Positions 1-7,747 of a stretch of DNA of 64,000 bases are shown here, piece by piece. A program made the translations under genes and the position numbers. The first letter of the stretch is position 1. Each line of letters starts with the position of its first letter. Origin of the DNA: Kribbella soli (GTDB lineage Bacteria > Actinomycetota > Actinomycetes > Propionibacteriales > Kribbellaceae); contig NZ_SJJZ01000003.1 in the NCBI RefSeq assembly GCF_004331345.1, positions 1,178,001 to 1,242,000 on the forward strand, written 5' to 3'. The notes under the pieces are model-generated. The model was not told where the DNA came from. It did no database searches and saw only the letters and a list, made by a program, of their open reading frames with translations.

Positions 1-420
1 GGAGCGCAGCTTCAGGGTGTAGGTCTTGGTCGCCTCGTCCAGCGTGCCGGACTCGGCCATCATCCATTCCCACTTCTTGTCGGCCCAGTAGTACATGCCG
101 GCACTCGGGTAGACGAGGTCGAAGTACGGGCTGTTGCTGGCCTGGATGCCGTCGGTGACACCGGCTGCCAGGTTGAAGTGGCCCTTGGGCGGCAACTGGT
201 ACGGGTACGCCCCGTGGAACTCCTTGTTGCCGGACTTGCCGCTCTCACCCCCGCTGGCGTTCGGCTTGCTCGGCGAACACGCCGTCACAGACCCGATGCC
301 GGCCGCGCCGACACCGGCGATACCGAAGATCTGGAGCACGTGCCGGCGGGAAATCGCGTTGGTCTCGGCGCTCGCGCCCAGACCGTTGTTGCCGGAATCG
401 TTGGTGCCGGTGGGACTCAT
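1..420 (-). CDS. ABC transporter substrate-binding protein, peptide type (3' end beyond window)
   Basis: Only the first 140 codons are in the window; the gene runs off the left edge. The N-terminus has a twin-arginine stretch (SRRHVLQIFGIAGVGA) followed by a lipobox-like GSVTAC with Cys48, so the product should be Tat-exported and lipid-anchored. The following residues (FHGAYPYQLPPKGHFNLA, then YYWADKKWEW) fit the start of family 5 peptide-binding proteins. AAAGGACGAAGG lies directly before the ATG. It is the last gene of a minus-strand operon whose permeases and ATPases lie upstream, so it is inferred to deliver oligopeptides or a related solute to that transporter. Confidence 0.85.
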   Translation of the reverse strand, partial: MSPTGTNDSGNNGLGASAETNAISRRHVLQIFGIAGVGAAGIGSVTACSPSKPNASGGESGKSGNKEFHGAYPYQLPPKGHFNLAAGVTDGIQASNSPYFDLVYPSAGMYYWADKKWEWMMAESGTLDEATKTYTLKLRS

Positions 421-436
421 CCTTCGTCCTTTCTGG

Positions 437-463
437 ACTGACCACACGCCCATGTGGGTCAGT
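437..463. promoter_or_regulatory. hairpin before the binding-protein gene
   Basis: ACTGACC and GGTCAGT, extended by CAC/GTG, form an inverted repeat in the short gap between the 68-residue membrane protein gene and the binding-protein gene. In ABC operons such hairpins often stabilise or uncouple the mRNA of the binding protein, which is needed in excess. That role is inference. Confidence 0.4.
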
Positions 464-481
464 TACTACTTACTGGTGGGA

Positions 482-688
482 CTAACTACCGCCCTCGCGT
501 TTTTCCCGGCGCCGGGTCAGCACGACGCCGACGACGACCACCAGGCCCAGTAGCAGGCCCAAACACAAGGTGAACAAGGTGACGACGAACTCCGGGGTGC
601 CCGGCGTCAGTGTGAGCAGCAGGACCCCGCTGGCCAGCACCAGGAACGCTGCCCAGCCGAGCGCCACTCGGCCGATCTGAGACGACAT
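482..688 (-). CDS. small two-helix membrane protein in peptide ABC operon
   Basis: The 68-residue product has two hydrophobic segments (about residues 8-26 and 32-56) and a charged, basic tail (TRRREKREGGS). I do not recognise the family. Its ATG overlaps the stop codon of the upstream ATPase gene by one base (TGATG), which implies translational coupling. It sits between the ATPase and the binding-protein gene. A role as an accessory subunit or assembly factor of the transporter is possible but only inferred from position. Confidence 0.7.
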   Translation of the reverse strand: MSSQIGRVALGWAAFLVLASGVLLLTLTPGTPEFVVTLFTLCLGLLLGLVVVVGVVLTRRREKREGGS

Positions 689-1749
689 CAGGCCCCCGGT
701 TCATCCGGCCGTCCCCCATCGCCGACACCGGGTACGCCGTCGCGCGCGACCACGTGGCACGCGGCGGACTGGCCGGATCGGATCGTGACGAGCTCGGGGA
801 TCGCCCCGTCGCACAGCCCGTCCTCGAACTGCGGGCAGCGCGGGTGGAACGAGCAACCCGACGGCAGGTGCGCCAGGCTCGGGATCTCCAGGCTGCGCAG
901 GGACTCGCGGCCCTTGGTCTTGGTCAGGTCCGGGTCCGGCTCGGGGATCGCGTCGATCAGCGCCCGCGTGTACGGGTGCGTCGGCGCGTTGATGATCTTC
1001 GGCGTCGGCCCGAACTCGACGATCCGGCCGAGGTACATCACCGCGGTCTTGCCGCGCCAGCCGAAGTACTTCGCGATCGCCAGGTCGTGGGTGATGAACA
1101 GGAACCCGACGCCGAGGTCGTCGCGCAGCCGGCCGAGCATCGCGAGCACGCTGATCCGGATCGACACGTCCAGCATCGACGTCGACTCGTCGGCGATGAT
1201 CAGCTTCGGGTCCAGCGTCAGCGCCCGGGCGACGGCGACCCGCTGCCGCTGACCACCGGACAGCTGGTGCGGGTACTTCGACAGGTAGTTCTCGGCCGGG
1301 GTCAGATCGACCTTGGTGAGCAGTTCGACCGCCCGCTCGGCGGCCGCCTTCTTGCTCTTCACCAGTCCGTGCTTGAACAGCGGTGCGGTGATCGTCTGCA
1401 GGATCGTCCGCGTCGGGTTGAGCGAGGCGTACGGGTCCTGGTGGACGTACTGCACGCTGCGCCGGAACGCGGTGAAGTCGTTCCGCTTCAGCGACCAGAT
1501 GTCGGTGCCGTCGAAGGCCACCTGGCCGCTGGTCGGCCGGGCCAGGCCCGCCGCCATCCGGGCCGCCGTGGTCTTCCCGGAGCCGCTCTCGCCGACCAGG
1601 CAGAGCACCTCACCGGGGTTGATCGACAGGTCGATGTTGTCGACGGCACGGATCGGGCCGGCCTTGGTGCTGAACACCTGGCTGACCCCGTCGAGGGTCA
1701 TCAGCGGCGTCCGGACCGTGTCCTGGGGCGACAACTCCTGCGCGCTCAT
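688..1749 (-). CDS. peptide ABC transporter ATP-binding protein, OppF/DppF type
   Basis: This 353-residue ATPase energises the transporter encoded upstream. It has a Walker A motif GESGSGKTT (about residues 53-61), a Q-loop in YVHQDP, an LSGGQRQR signature and a Walker B ending LIIADES. The C-terminal oligopeptide/dipeptide extension is present (HPYTRALIDAIP, GCSFHPRCP). The residue after the catalytic Glu is Ser where Pro is common, a conservative variant. The start overlaps the previous ATPase gene by 4 bases (ATGA), so the two are likely made in equal amounts. Confidence 0.95.
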   Translation of the reverse strand: MSAQELSPQDTVRTPLMTLDGVSQVFSTKAGPIRAVDNIDLSINPGEVLCLVGESGSGKTTAARMAAGLARPTSGQVAFDGTDIWSLKRNDFTAFRRSVQYVHQDPYASLNPTRTILQTITAPLFKHGLVKSKKAAAERAVELLTKVDLTPAENYLSKYPHQLSGGQRQRVAVARALTLDPKLIIADESTSMLDVSIRISVLAMLGRLRDDLGVGFLFITHDLAIAKYFGWRGKTAVMYLGRIVEFGPTPKIINAPTHPYTRALIDAIPEPDPDLTKTKGRESLRSLEIPSLAHLPSGCSFHPRCPQFEDGLCDGAIPELVTIRSGQSAACHVVARDGVPGVGDGGRPDEPGA

Positions 1750-2837
1750 GAGGCGGTCCCCATCTCGTCCTGCACCCGTCGGTCGAGGTGCACGTCCTTC
1801 GAGTGGATACAGGCGACCTCGTGGTAGTCGCCCGGCTCGTCAGTGATCGGGATCAGCGGCGGGTCGATCTCCTTGCACTCCTCGGTCGCGTACTTGCAGC
1901 GCGGGTTGAACGTGCAGCCCGGCGGCAGCGACGCGAGACTCGGCGGTCCGCCGGGGATCGACTCCATGTCCGGCAGGTCGCCGACGATCGGCGGCACGGC
2001 CTTGATCAGGCCGAGCGTGTACGGGTGCCGGGGCTTGTAGAACATGTCCCGGACCCCACCGGTCTCGATGATGCGTCCGGCGTACATCGTGGCGACCCGG
2101 TCGGCGAGCTCGGCGGCCAGCGACAGGTCGTGGGAGATGAAGATCATCGAGAACCCGAGCCGCTCGCGCACCTCGTGCAGGACGTCGACGACGGACCGCT
2201 GGGTGAGGATGTCGAGCGCAGTGGTCGGCTCGTCGAGGATCAGTACCTCGGGCTCGAGCAGCAGGCTCATCGCGATCAGCACGCGCTGCCGCATACCGCC
2301 GGACAGCTCGTGCGGGTAGCTGTCCATCACCCGGGAAGGCTCGAGCCGCACCAGCCGGAGCAGCTCGCCGGCCCGGTCCTCGATCTCCTGCTTGCTGGCC
2401 TTGGTGTGCGCCCGCATCGTGTCGTGCATGTGCGCGCGGATCTTCAGCACCGGGTTGAACGCGTTCATCGCGCCCTGGAACACCATCGCGGCGTCCCGCC
2501 AGCGGAAGCTTCGCAGGTCCCGTCCGTCCAGGCCGAGGACGTCGATCTCGGTGCCGTCGCCGCGGTTGAAGGTCACCTGGCCGCTGGCGTGCCCGAGCCG
2601 CGGCAGCAACCGCAGCAGGCCGAGCCCGAACGTCGTCTTGCCGCAGCCGCTCTCGCCGACCAGCGCGAGGCTCTCGCCCGGGAACAGGTCGAGATCGACG
2701 CCGCGGACCGCCTGCACCGTCGTACCGGAACCGGTCCGGTACTCGACCTTGAAGTCGCGGATGGACAGCAGTGGCTTGCCCTGGCCGCCACGCACCGCGC
2801 GGCCGCTAGCCGAGGTAGAAGTCGTCACCATGTTCAC
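1746..2837 (-). CDS. peptide ABC transporter ATP-binding protein, OppD/DppD type
   Basis: The 363-residue product is the second ATPase of the transporter. Walker A is GESGCGKTT (about residues 61-69), the signature is LSGGMRQR, and Walker B is VLILDEPTTALD. The C-terminal extension has HPYTLGLIKAVP and the Cys-containing GCTFNPRCKYATEEC that in OppD/OppF proteins can hold an iron-sulfur cluster. The gene overlaps both neighbours by 4 bases. A second in-frame ATG lies three codons in (MNMVTT), so the exact start is uncertain by two residues. Confidence 0.95.
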   Translation of the reverse strand: MNMVTTSTSASGRAVRGGQGKPLLSIRDFKVEYRTGSGTTVQAVRGVDLDLFPGESLALVGESGCGKTTFGLGLLRLLPRLGHASGQVTFNRGDGTEIDVLGLDGRDLRSFRWRDAAMVFQGAMNAFNPVLKIRAHMHDTMRAHTKASKQEIEDRAGELLRLVRLEPSRVMDSYPHELSGGMRQRVLIAMSLLLEPEVLILDEPTTALDILTQRSVVDVLHEVRERLGFSMIFISHDLSLAAELADRVATMYAGRIIETGGVRDMFYKPRHPYTLGLIKAVPPIVGDLPDMESIPGGPPSLASLPPGCTFNPRCKYATEECKEIDPPLIPITDEPGDYHEVACIHSKDVHLDRRVQDEMGTAS

Positions 2838-3733
2838 CGGTCCCGGAGCCGTGGGTTGAGGATCTCTTCGAGGGATCGCGTCATCATCACCAGTCCGAGC
2901 AGCAGCAGGACGATCGCGCAGATCGGGCTGAGGATCCAGGCCAGGCTCGCGTCGTTGAAGATGGCGCCCGCGATCCAGGCGCGGTTGAGCATGATTCCCC
3001 AGTTCGATCCGGTCAGCGGGGCCAGACCGAGCAGGTAGAGGCCGACCAGCTGGTAGATCGCGTTCGTCACGCCGATCATGAAGTTCATCAGGATGAAGCT
3101 GGCCATGTTCGGCAGGATCTCGACGAACACCACCCGGACCGTGCCGAGGTCGAGCAGCCGGGCGGCCTCGACGAACTCGCGTTCCTTCAGCGAGAACACC
3201 TGGGCGCGCACCGCTCGGGTCAGCACCGGCCAGGACAGGCCGCCGACCAGCAGCGCGAGCAGGAACGGCGAGTCGAGTTTGAAGAACGCGCCCAGGACGG
3301 CGAGCAGGACGATCTGCGGGACGGTCAGGAAGACGTCGGCGAGGGTGACCACCACCGAGTCGACCCAGCCGCCGAGGTAGGCGGCCAGCGAACCGAGCAC
3401 GATCGCGATCGCGGTCGAGATCGCCGCGGCGAAGAAGCCGACGAAGATCACCGTCCGGCCGCCGCCGATCAACTGGATCAGGACGTCCTTGCCCTCGTTG
3501 TCGGTGCCGAGCAGGTGCCCAGGCGTTCCGGCGGGGAGCAGGATCTCCTTGACGTTCGGCGCCACTTCCGGGAGGAAGAACGGCACGATCGCGGTGATCA
3601 GCACCATCAGCGTGACGATCACGAAGCCGATGAAACCGGCCGGGCTGCGGCGCAGCGAGCTCAGGATGCCGGCGAACCGGGAGACACCGGTCGTGCCGAC
3701 TGCCGGGACGGGAAGCATTGTTGTATCGCCCAT
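2834..3733 (-). CDS. peptide ABC transporter permease, OppC/DppC type
   Basis: The 299-residue membrane protein has an N-terminal transmembrane helix (about residues 33-53), an extracellular region containing GHLLGTDNEGKDVLIQLIGG, typical of DppC proteins, and a BPD_transp_1 domain with about five helices. The EAA loop is EFVEAARLLDLGTVRVVFVEILPN. It should form the permease heterodimer with the product of the gene at 3738-4838, whose stop codon is 4 bases upstream of this ATG. Confidence 0.93.
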   Translation of the reverse strand: MGDTTMLPVPAVGTTGVSRFAGILSSLRRSPAGFIGFVIVTLMVLITAIVPFFLPEVAPNVKEILLPAGTPGHLLGTDNEGKDVLIQLIGGGRTVIFVGFFAAAISTAIAIVLGSLAAYLGGWVDSVVVTLADVFLTVPQIVLLAVLGAFFKLDSPFLLALLVGGLSWPVLTRAVRAQVFSLKEREFVEAARLLDLGTVRVVFVEILPNMASFILMNFMIGVTNAIYQLVGLYLLGLAPLTGSNWGIMLNRAWIAGAIFNDASLAWILSPICAIVLLLLGLVMMTRSLEEILNPRLRDR

Positions 3734-3737
3734 CTCG

Positions 3738-4838
3738 TCACCCCTTTCCCGTGCCGCTGACCCGGATCCGCGGATCCAGCCGGCTGTAGAGGACGTCCGC
3801 GACCAGGTTGGCCACCACCACCGAGATCGTGATGACCAGGAAGATCCCCTGCAGGACCGGGTAGTCGCGGCCGTTGACCGCGTTGAAGAGGCTGAAGCCG
3901 ATGCCCTGGTAGCCGAAGATCTTCTCCACGAAGATCGCGCCGCCGACCACGAACCCCAGCGACACCGCGAGCTGGCTGAACAAGGGCAGTACGGCGTTGC
4001 GTCCGACGTACCCGGACCGGATCCGGTTGTCCGACAGACCGCGCGCCCGGGCGACCGTCACGTAGTCCTCGCCCAGCGTTTCCACCGTGGACGACTTCAT
4101 CACCAGCGCCCAGGAGCCGACCGTGGTCAGCGTGTAGGCGAGGATCGGCAGGAACGCGTGGTAGAAGATGTCGTTCAGGAAGCTCAGGCTGAACGACGGC
4201 TCCACCCCAGGGGTGTACGAGCCGCGGATCTCGGTGAGGTTGAACAGCTGCAACTTCACGCCGAGGAAGACCACGATCAGGATCGCCAGGATGTAGTTCG
4301 GGATCGCGTGCAGCAGCGAGCCGACCGAGGTCAGCAGGTGGTCGATCCAGCTCTCCCGGCGGTAGGCCATGATCATGCCGGCCAGGATGCCGATGATGAA
4401 GCTGAAGACCGTCGCGACGCCGACCGAGAACAGCGTCCACGGCAGGTAGGTCCTGATCACCTCCGCGACCGTGGTGCCCGGCGACAGGACCGAGTAGCCG
4501 AAGTCGCCGTGCAGCAGGTTGACCATGTAGGTCGCGTACTGCGAGATCACGGGGGCGTCCGGGTCGAGCGCGAACAGGTTCTGCGCCTGCGCGGCGGCCG
4601 CCTCGTACGAGATACCGGTCTGCGCGATCTGCGTCTGGATATAGGTGTCGACCGGGTTACCGGGCAACAATCTGACCAGGAAGAACGTACCGGTGGTGAC
4701 GATGAAGACCGTCAGGACCGCCTTGAAGAGTCTTCGGACCAGCCAGGCGTTGACAAAACGCCGAGCAGCCGAGGGTCTCGGTTCGACGACCGGTCCTTCG
4801 ATCAGCTTCGCCGCGGACGTGTCGACCGCACCACTCAC
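3738..4838 (-). CDS. peptide ABC transporter permease, OppB/DppB type
   Basis: First gene of the operon, 366 residues. It has a cytoplasmic N-terminal extension (about 33 residues), then a helix and the DppB-like LLPGNPVDTYIQ segment, then a BPD_transp_1 core. The EAA loop is DYVTVARARGLSDNRIRSGYVGRNAVLP. The ATG is preceded by GGAGGTGAG, a good ribosome-binding site. It partners the OppC-type permease downstream. The substrate cannot be read from the sequence. Confidence 0.93.
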   Translation of the reverse strand: MSGAVDTSAAKLIEGPVVEPRPSAARRFVNAWLVRRLFKAVLTVFIVTTGTFFLVRLLPGNPVDTYIQTQIAQTGISYEAAAAQAQNLFALDPDAPVISQYATYMVNLLHGDFGYSVLSPGTTVAEVIRTYLPWTLFSVGVATVFSFIIGILAGMIMAYRRESWIDHLLTSVGSLLHAIPNYILAILIVVFLGVKLQLFNLTEIRGSYTPGVEPSFSLSFLNDIFYHAFLPILAYTLTTVGSWALVMKSSTVETLGEDYVTVARARGLSDNRIRSGYVGRNAVLPLFSQLAVSLGFVVGGAIFVEKIFGYQGIGFSLFNAVNGRDYPVLQGIFLVITISVVVANLVADVLYSRLDPRIRVSGTGKG

Positions 4839-4903
4839 TGCTCACCTCCACGCGACTGCCAGGGAAAGTCGGTGGCGCAGACCCTGATCAGCTCGACTTA
4901 GTA

Positions 4904-4943
4904 ACACTGTCTTGCAAGGATCTGCGCATAGTGACGACAGTGT
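4904..4943. promoter_or_regulatory. inverted repeat ACACTGTC/GACAGTGT upstream of peptide ABC operon
   Basis: The 8-base arms lie at 4904-4911 and 4936-4943, 24 bases apart. TGCGCA occurs inside and just beyond the repeat (4923-4928 and 4943-4948). The element is 66-105 bases upstream of the first permease ATG, a position suited to a promoter-proximal operator. No regulator can be assigned. Confidence 0.4.
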
Positions 4944-4977
4944 GCGCAACCTCAGTCACCGAGTCAACGACTTGAGG

Positions 4978-4996
4978 CAACGTTGAGACAACGTTG
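4978..4996. promoter_or_regulatory. two CAACGTTG palindromes 11 bp apart
   Basis: CAACGTTG, which is its own reverse complement, occurs at 4978-4985 and 4989-4996. The spacing is about one helical turn, as for a cooperatively bound dimer site. It is upstream of the peptide ABC operon and downstream of leuA. Both genes read leftwards, so the ABC operon is the likely target. Confidence 0.45.
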
Positions 4997-5032
4997 CGGA
5001 CCGTGACGCTACGGTACCGGCGCGTACAGGAA

Positions 5033-5061
5033 TTGCCCGCCTCCGACACGGAGACGGGCAA
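5033..5061 (-). terminator. probable leuA terminator
   Basis: TTGCCCG (5033-5039) pairs with CGGGCAA (5055-5061), and inside it CTCC pairs with GGAG around a GACAC loop. The hairpin begins 25 bases past the leuA stop. There is no long U-run, which is common for terminators in high-GC actinomycetes. Confidence 0.6.
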
Positions 5062-5085
5062 CTCGCAGTGAAGATTCGAACGCTG

Positions 5086-6804
5086 TCAGCGCGTGGCGCG
5101 GTTGACAGCGGACACCACGGCCTTCAACGACGCAGTGAGAATGTTGGCGTCCCGGCCGACACCCCAGAACACGTCGTCGCCGACCTCGCATTCGACGTAC
5201 GCCGCGGCCAGTGCGTCACCGCCCGCGGAAAGCGCATGCTCGTGGTAGTCCAGCACCCGTACGTCGTACTTCAGCGGCTTGATCGCGTCCACGAACGCCG
5301 ACACCGGACCGTTGCCTTCGCCAACCAACTCGTGCGGTACGCCGTTGGCATAGACCTGAACCCGGAGCTGGTCGCCCTGGCCCTCACCGGACGTCGAGTT
5401 GACGCTGAGCAGCGACAGCGCGCCCGGCGCCAGGTACTCGGCCGCGAAGATGTCCCACATCTGCTGCGGGCCGACCTCGCCGCCCTCGTTGTCGGTGTGC
5501 TGCTGGATCACCCGGCTGAACTCGATCTGCAGCCGGCGCGGCAGGTCGAGCCGGTGCTCGGACTTCATGATGTACGCGACGCCGCCCTTGCCGGACTGCG
5601 AGTTCACCCGGATCACGGCCTCGTAGCTGCGGCCGACGTCCTTCGGGTCGATCGGCAGGTACGGCGCCTCCCAGGTGATGTCGCCGACCGGCTTGCCCTC
5701 GGCCGCGGCCTGCTTGTCCAGCGCCTCCAGGCCCTTCTTGATCGCGTCCTGGTGCGAGCCGGAGAAGGCGGTGTAGACCAGGTCACCGGCGTACGGCTGA
5801 CGCTCTGGGACGCGCATCTGCGTGCAGTACTCGACCGTGCGGCGGATCTCGTCGATGTCGGCGAAGTCGATCTGCGGGTCGATACCCTGGCTGAACAGGT
5901 TCATCCCCAGCGTGACCAGGTCGACGTTGCCGGTCCGCTCACCGTGGCCGAACAGGCAGCCCTCGACGCGGTCCGCGCCGGCCATCAGCGCCAGTTCGGT
6001 GGCGGCCACCGCCGTACCGCGGTCGTTGTGCGGGTGCAGGCTGATCGTGCTGTGCTCGCGCCGGGTCAGGTTCCGGCCGAACCACTCGATCTGGTCGGCG
6101 TACACGTTCGGGGTGCACATCTCGACGGTGGCCGGCAGGTTCAGGATGATCTCGCGGCCCTCGGCGGGCTGCCAGACGTCGCTGACCGCCTCGCACACCT
6201 CGAGCGCGAACTCCATCTCGGTGCCGGTGAAGATCTCCGGGCTGTACTGGTACCCGAACTCGCAGTCGCCCAGGATCTCGTCGGCGTACTTCATCACGGT
6301 CTCGGTGCCGCGGACCGCGATCGTGCGGCACTCGGCCTTGTCGACGTTGAACACCACCCGGCGGAACAGCGGCGCGGTCGCGTTGTAGAGGTGGATGGTG
6401 GCCTTCGGCGAACCCTGCAGCGACTGCACGGTGCGCTCGATCAGCTCCTCGCGCGCCTGGGTCAGCACCGAGATCGTCACGTCGTCCGGGATGACGTCGT
6501 CCTCGATCAGGCTCCGGACGAAGTCGAAGTCGTACTGGCTGGCGCTCGGGAAACCGACCTCGATCTCCTTGTAGCCCATCTTCACCAGCAGGTCGAACAT
6601 CCGCCGCTTGCGGGCCGGGGACATCGGCTCGACCAGCGCCTGGTTACCGTCGCGGAGGTCGGTGGACAGCCAGCGCGGGGTGCGGTCGACGGACTTGGCC
6701 GGCCAGGTGCGGTCGGGCAGGTCGATCGGCGGGAACGCGCGGTAGCGGTGGGTCGGCATACCGGACGGCTGCTGAACAGGCTTGGGCTGGTTCTTCGGTG
6801 CCAC
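5086..6804 (-). CDS. leuA: 2-isopropylmalate synthase
   Basis: LeuA joins acetyl-CoA and 2-ketoisovalerate, the first committed step of leucine synthesis. The 572-residue length is usual for the actinobacterial form. The TIM-barrel catalytic part shows LRDGNQAL near residue 51 and the metal-binding HPHNDRG. The C-terminal LeuA regulatory domain, which senses leucine, ends with DANILTASLKAVVSAVNRA. The start is GTG at 6804 behind GAGGAGAACCCCC. An upstream leader peptide and hairpin indicate that leucine supply controls the gene. Confidence 0.98.
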   Translation of the reverse strand: MAPKNQPKPVQQPSGMPTHRYRAFPPIDLPDRTWPAKSVDRTPRWLSTDLRDGNQALVEPMSPARKRRMFDLLVKMGYKEIEVGFPSASQYDFDFVRSLIEDDVIPDDVTISVLTQAREELIERTVQSLQGSPKATIHLYNATAPLFRRVVFNVDKAECRTIAVRGTETVMKYADEILGDCEFGYQYSPEIFTGTEMEFALEVCEAVSDVWQPAEGREIILNLPATVEMCTPNVYADQIEWFGRNLTRREHSTISLHPHNDRGTAVAATELALMAGADRVEGCLFGHGERTGNVDLVTLGMNLFSQGIDPQIDFADIDEIRRTVEYCTQMRVPERQPYAGDLVYTAFSGSHQDAIKKGLEALDKQAAAEGKPVGDITWEAPYLPIDPKDVGRSYEAVIRVNSQSGKGGVAYIMKSEHRLDLPRRLQIEFSRVIQQHTDNEGGEVGPQQMWDIFAAEYLAPGALSLLSVNSTSGEGQGDQLRVQVYANGVPHELVGEGNGPVSAFVDAIKPLKYDVRVLDYHEHALSAGGDALAAAYVECEVGDDVFWGVGRDANILTASLKAVVSAVNRATR

Positions 6805-6861
6805 GGGGGTTCTCCTCGAAAGTACGGGTGTCGTGAGTGACGACCGGCGTACGACGAAACT

Positions 6862-6900
6862 CCGCGGCGAGGAAACCGGCCTTAACAGGCCTCGCCGCGG
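6862..6900 (-). promoter_or_regulatory. leuA leader hairpin (putative attenuator)
   Basis: CCGCGGCGAGG and CCTCGCCGCGG form a perfect 11-bp stem (arms 6890-6900 and 6862-6872). In the RNA the first arm is the 3' half of the leader peptide coding region, so a ribosome stalled on the Leu codons would mask or free it. A shorter GCCT/AGGC pairing inside the loop overlaps the stem and could compete with it. This is the arrangement expected for leucine attenuation. Confidence 0.75.
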
Positions 6901-6929
6901 CAGCGAAGGAGGAGAAACTGGTGCCGCAT
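6882..6929 (-). CDS. leuL: leuA leader peptide
   Basis: The short ORF encodes MRHQFLLLRCRGEAC, 15 residues with three consecutive leucines (CTC CTC CTT) followed by Arg and Cys, ending in TAA inside the loop of the hairpin. Consecutive codons for the pathway product just upstream of a stable hairpin are the signature of ribosome-mediated attenuation. It is about 75 bases upstream of leuA on the same strand. No clear ribosome-binding site precedes the ATG, and a TAGACT box 10 bases upstream suggests the transcript may start at or next to it (leaderless translation). Confidence 0.75.
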   Translation of the reverse strand: MRHQFLLLRCRGEAC

Positions 6930-6939
6930 GATGCCTGGG

Positions 6940-6969
6940 AGTCTATGCACAACTCCCCCGACCCGTCGA
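6940..6969 (-). promoter_or_regulatory. candidate leuA promoter
   Basis: On the minus strand TCGACG (-35-like, 6964-6969) is followed after 18 bases by TAGACT (-10-like, 6940-6945). Initiation 6-10 bases on would fall at the leader peptide ATG. The element is predicted from spacing and base match only. Confidence 0.45.
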
Positions 6970-7084
6970 ACCGGGGGTCTCGACCGGCGAGACACGGAGA
7001 GTGATCAGGCGTTCGCTGAGGATGTGCTGAGGATCTGTGTTCACCGGTCGCGGGATGGCTCGGCGCCGGTGCAAGGATGGGCGG

Positions 7085-7747
7085 ATGGCGGCGCGAGTAC
7101 TCGTGGTGGAGGATGCGGAACCGATCCGTACCGCCGTCGGGATCGCGCTGACCGAGGCCGGGTACGACGTACGGACGCGACCCGACGGGGACGGGTTCGA
7201 ACGGGAACTGGCGACGTACCGGCCGGACCTGGTGCTGCTCGACGTGATGCTGCCGGGGCGGGACGGGTTCGAGCTGCTGACGCTCGCCCGCGAGACGTCG
7301 AACGCCGGCGTGATCCTGCTGACCGCCCGCGACGCCGTCGGGGACCGCCTGCACGGACTGCGGACCGGCGCGGACGACTACGTGGTCAAGCCGTTCGTCC
7401 TGGCCGAGCTGATCGCCCGCGTGGAGGCGGTGCTGCGCCGGATGGGACGGCTGCGGACCGTGCTGACGGTGGGCGATCTCGAGGTGGACGTCGAGGCGCA
7501 AGCGGTACGCCGGGCCGGGACGGCGATCGAACTGACGGCGACCGAGTTCAAGCTGCTCGCGTTCCTGGCTGGACGGGACGGGAAGGTGGTCGGCAAGACG
7601 CAGCTGCTGACCGCCGTCTGGGGGTACGACGACTACGCGGACAACCTGGTCGAGGTCTACGTCAGCGGCCTCCGCCGCAAACTCGAGGCGCACGGCCCGC
7701 GCCTGCTGCACACGGTCCGCGGCTCGGGGTACGTGTTGCGCCCATGA
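7085..7747 (+). CDS. response regulator, OmpR/PhoB family
   Basis: The 220-residue product has a receiver domain with acidic pocket residues near position 10, phospho-acceptor Asp53 in LLDVML, and the conserved Lys102 in VVKPF. A C-terminal winged helix follows (about residues 125-219: ELTATEFKLLAFLAGRDGKVV, then VYVSGLRRKL and GSGYVLRP). I chose the ATG at 7085 because AAGGATGGGCGG precedes it and the receiver fold starts there; an upstream in-frame GTG at 7037 adds non-conserved residues. Its stop overlaps the kinase start (ATGA). Confidence 0.93.
   Translation: MAARVLVVEDAEPIRTAVGIALTEAGYDVRTRPDGDGFERELATYRPDLVLLDVMLPGRDGFELLTLARETSNAGVILLTARDAVGDRLHGLRTGADDYVVKPFVLAELIARVEAVLRRMGRLRTVLTVGDLEVDVEAQAVRRAGTAIELTATEFKLLAFLAGRDGKVVGKTQLLTAVWGYDDYADNLVEVYVSGLRRKLEAHGPRLLHTVRGSGYVLRP

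Noticed and set aside
5068..6840. 590-residue plus-strand ORF opposite leuA
   Set aside because: It is the antisense of leuA, rich in Arg, Asp and Val, has no family features and overlaps the well supported gene; high-GC DNA gives such shadows.
6928..7743. 749-residue version of the histidine kinase
   Set aside because: The extra N-terminal part is an out-of-frame reading of the response regulator gene; the kinase starts at the ATGA overlap.
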